Below are positions 63,757-64,000 of a stretch of DNA of 64,000 nucleotides, one piece after another. Numbering within the stretch: position 1 is the stretch's first letter; the number at the start of each line of letters is the position of its first letter. The notes below the pieces were generated by a model that saw only the letters and a program-made list of their open reading frames with translations, had not been told where the DNA came from and did no database searches. The translations under genes were made by a program, and so were the position numbers. Source of the stretch: an uncultured Oscillospiraceae bacterium (GTDB lineage Bacteria > Bacillota > Clostridia > Oscillospirales > Oscillospiraceae); contig CANQFV010000009.1 in assembly GCA_947599875.1 (NCBI GenBank), positions 1-64,000 of the forward strand, given 5' to 3'.

Positions 63757-64000
63757 TTACGGCTTCCATTCGACACTACTTCCCGAAGCCAAGGGCGCAC
63801 AACTGGACCGCGTCTGGCGACGCGCACCGGGAATCTCACCCCTCCGAGGATCTCTCCGAGCTGCCCCCATTGCTTGAGTCTGTGGCTGGGCAGGGGTATC
63901 ATTGTAGGCGGACGGGGTCATGGCGCGGCTTGCCAAAGCCGGTGCGGTTCGGATGGGTTGTACGCTCGCTTCCTTAAAGGCCGTCTTTTTATGCAGAAGT
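63757..64000 (-). CDS. Possible C-terminal end of an element protein (partial)
   Basis: A minus-strand frame is open for 80 codons from the window edge to a TAA at 63757-63759. The peptide is basic and rich in Ala, Pro, Arg and Gln (TAPALASRAMTPSAYNDTPA), like the low-complexity tails of conjugation membrane proteins. A hairpin follows the stop. The region is GC-rich, where open frames arise by chance, and the opposite frames are also partly open, so support is limited. Confidence 0.35.
   Translation of the reverse strand, partial: LLHKKTAFKEASVQPIRTAPALASRAMTPSAYNDTPAQPQTQAMGAARRDPRRGEIPGARRQTRSSCAPLASGSSVEWKP

Noticed and set aside
63657-63902. 81-codon minus-strand ORF across the right end of the IS21 flank
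   Set aside because: It runs through a hairpin and ends at the IS junction; the alternative frame ending before the hairpin is more plausible.
1-64000. tRNA, rRNA or known riboswitches
   Set aside because: No cloverleaf, rRNA signature or recognisable riboswitch core was found by eye; a covariance-model scan would be needed to exclude short RNAs.

Overview
The window looks like the chromosome of a high-GC, spore-forming anaerobe of the Clostridia, most likely Oscillospiraceae-like. It carries cwlD, a CotJA/CotJB-type coat protein and spoIIM-xerD. It also carries a K+-dependent membrane pyrophosphatase, a TatD-associated radical SAM protein, DUF4317 and DUF6514 genes, and a very large Mrp-type antiporter operon. 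Taxonomy is inferred from gene content only. No rRNA, tRNA or CRISPR array was recognised.

Layout. 1-2.5 kb is a small accessory island with two XRE-type regulators, two unknown proteins, a shared terminator, strong palindromes and a possible small RNA. 2.6-8.4 kb holds a fused cotJA-cotJB gene, then a BlaI-type repressor followed by two M56 membrane metallopeptidases made by a 1,070-bp direct duplication. 8.4-17.8 kb is a ten-gene Mrp/Mbh-like antiporter operon on the minus strand with four NuoL/M/N-type subunits. 17.9-30.5 kb is housekeeping and sporulation: cwlD, radA, a Xer recombinase, a radical SAM gene, nadB-nadC, spoIIM-xerD, tgt-yajC-TIGR04086 and a phosphodiester glycosidase. 30.6-46 kb is mixed metabolism: an alkyltransferase, a truncated FAD oxidoreductase, an ATP-grasp/esterase pair, hppA, nitroreductase, GNAT, radical SAM, a P-type-ATPase-like protein lacking its catalytic Asp, fba, and a GntR-regulated ABC exporter. 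46-51.8 kb holds two tiny membrane proteins, a GH32 lipoprotein with a divergent LacI regulator, a dense hairpin cluster and a TauE exporter.

51.8-64 kb is mobile DNA: a remnant of a lytic transglycosylase gene, DUF4317, an intact transglycosylase, three overlapping serine-recombinase genes (the middle one without a catalytic domain), a decayed fourth recombinase, small element genes including DUF3789 and MazF, a metallophosphoesterase, and a complete IS21-family insertion with a 6-bp target duplication.

The most unusual items are the repressor with two near-identical proteases carrying different sensor domains, the four-antiporter Mrp operon, the Asn-for-Asp pseudo P-type ATPase, the recombinase group with catalytic-null members, repeated TTATGTWAAC sites near radA and spoIIM-xerD, and several intergenic palindromes and repeated leader elements. 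Several gene starts given here differ from the longest possible ORF; they were chosen from Shine-Dalgarno (SD) spacing and overlaps.
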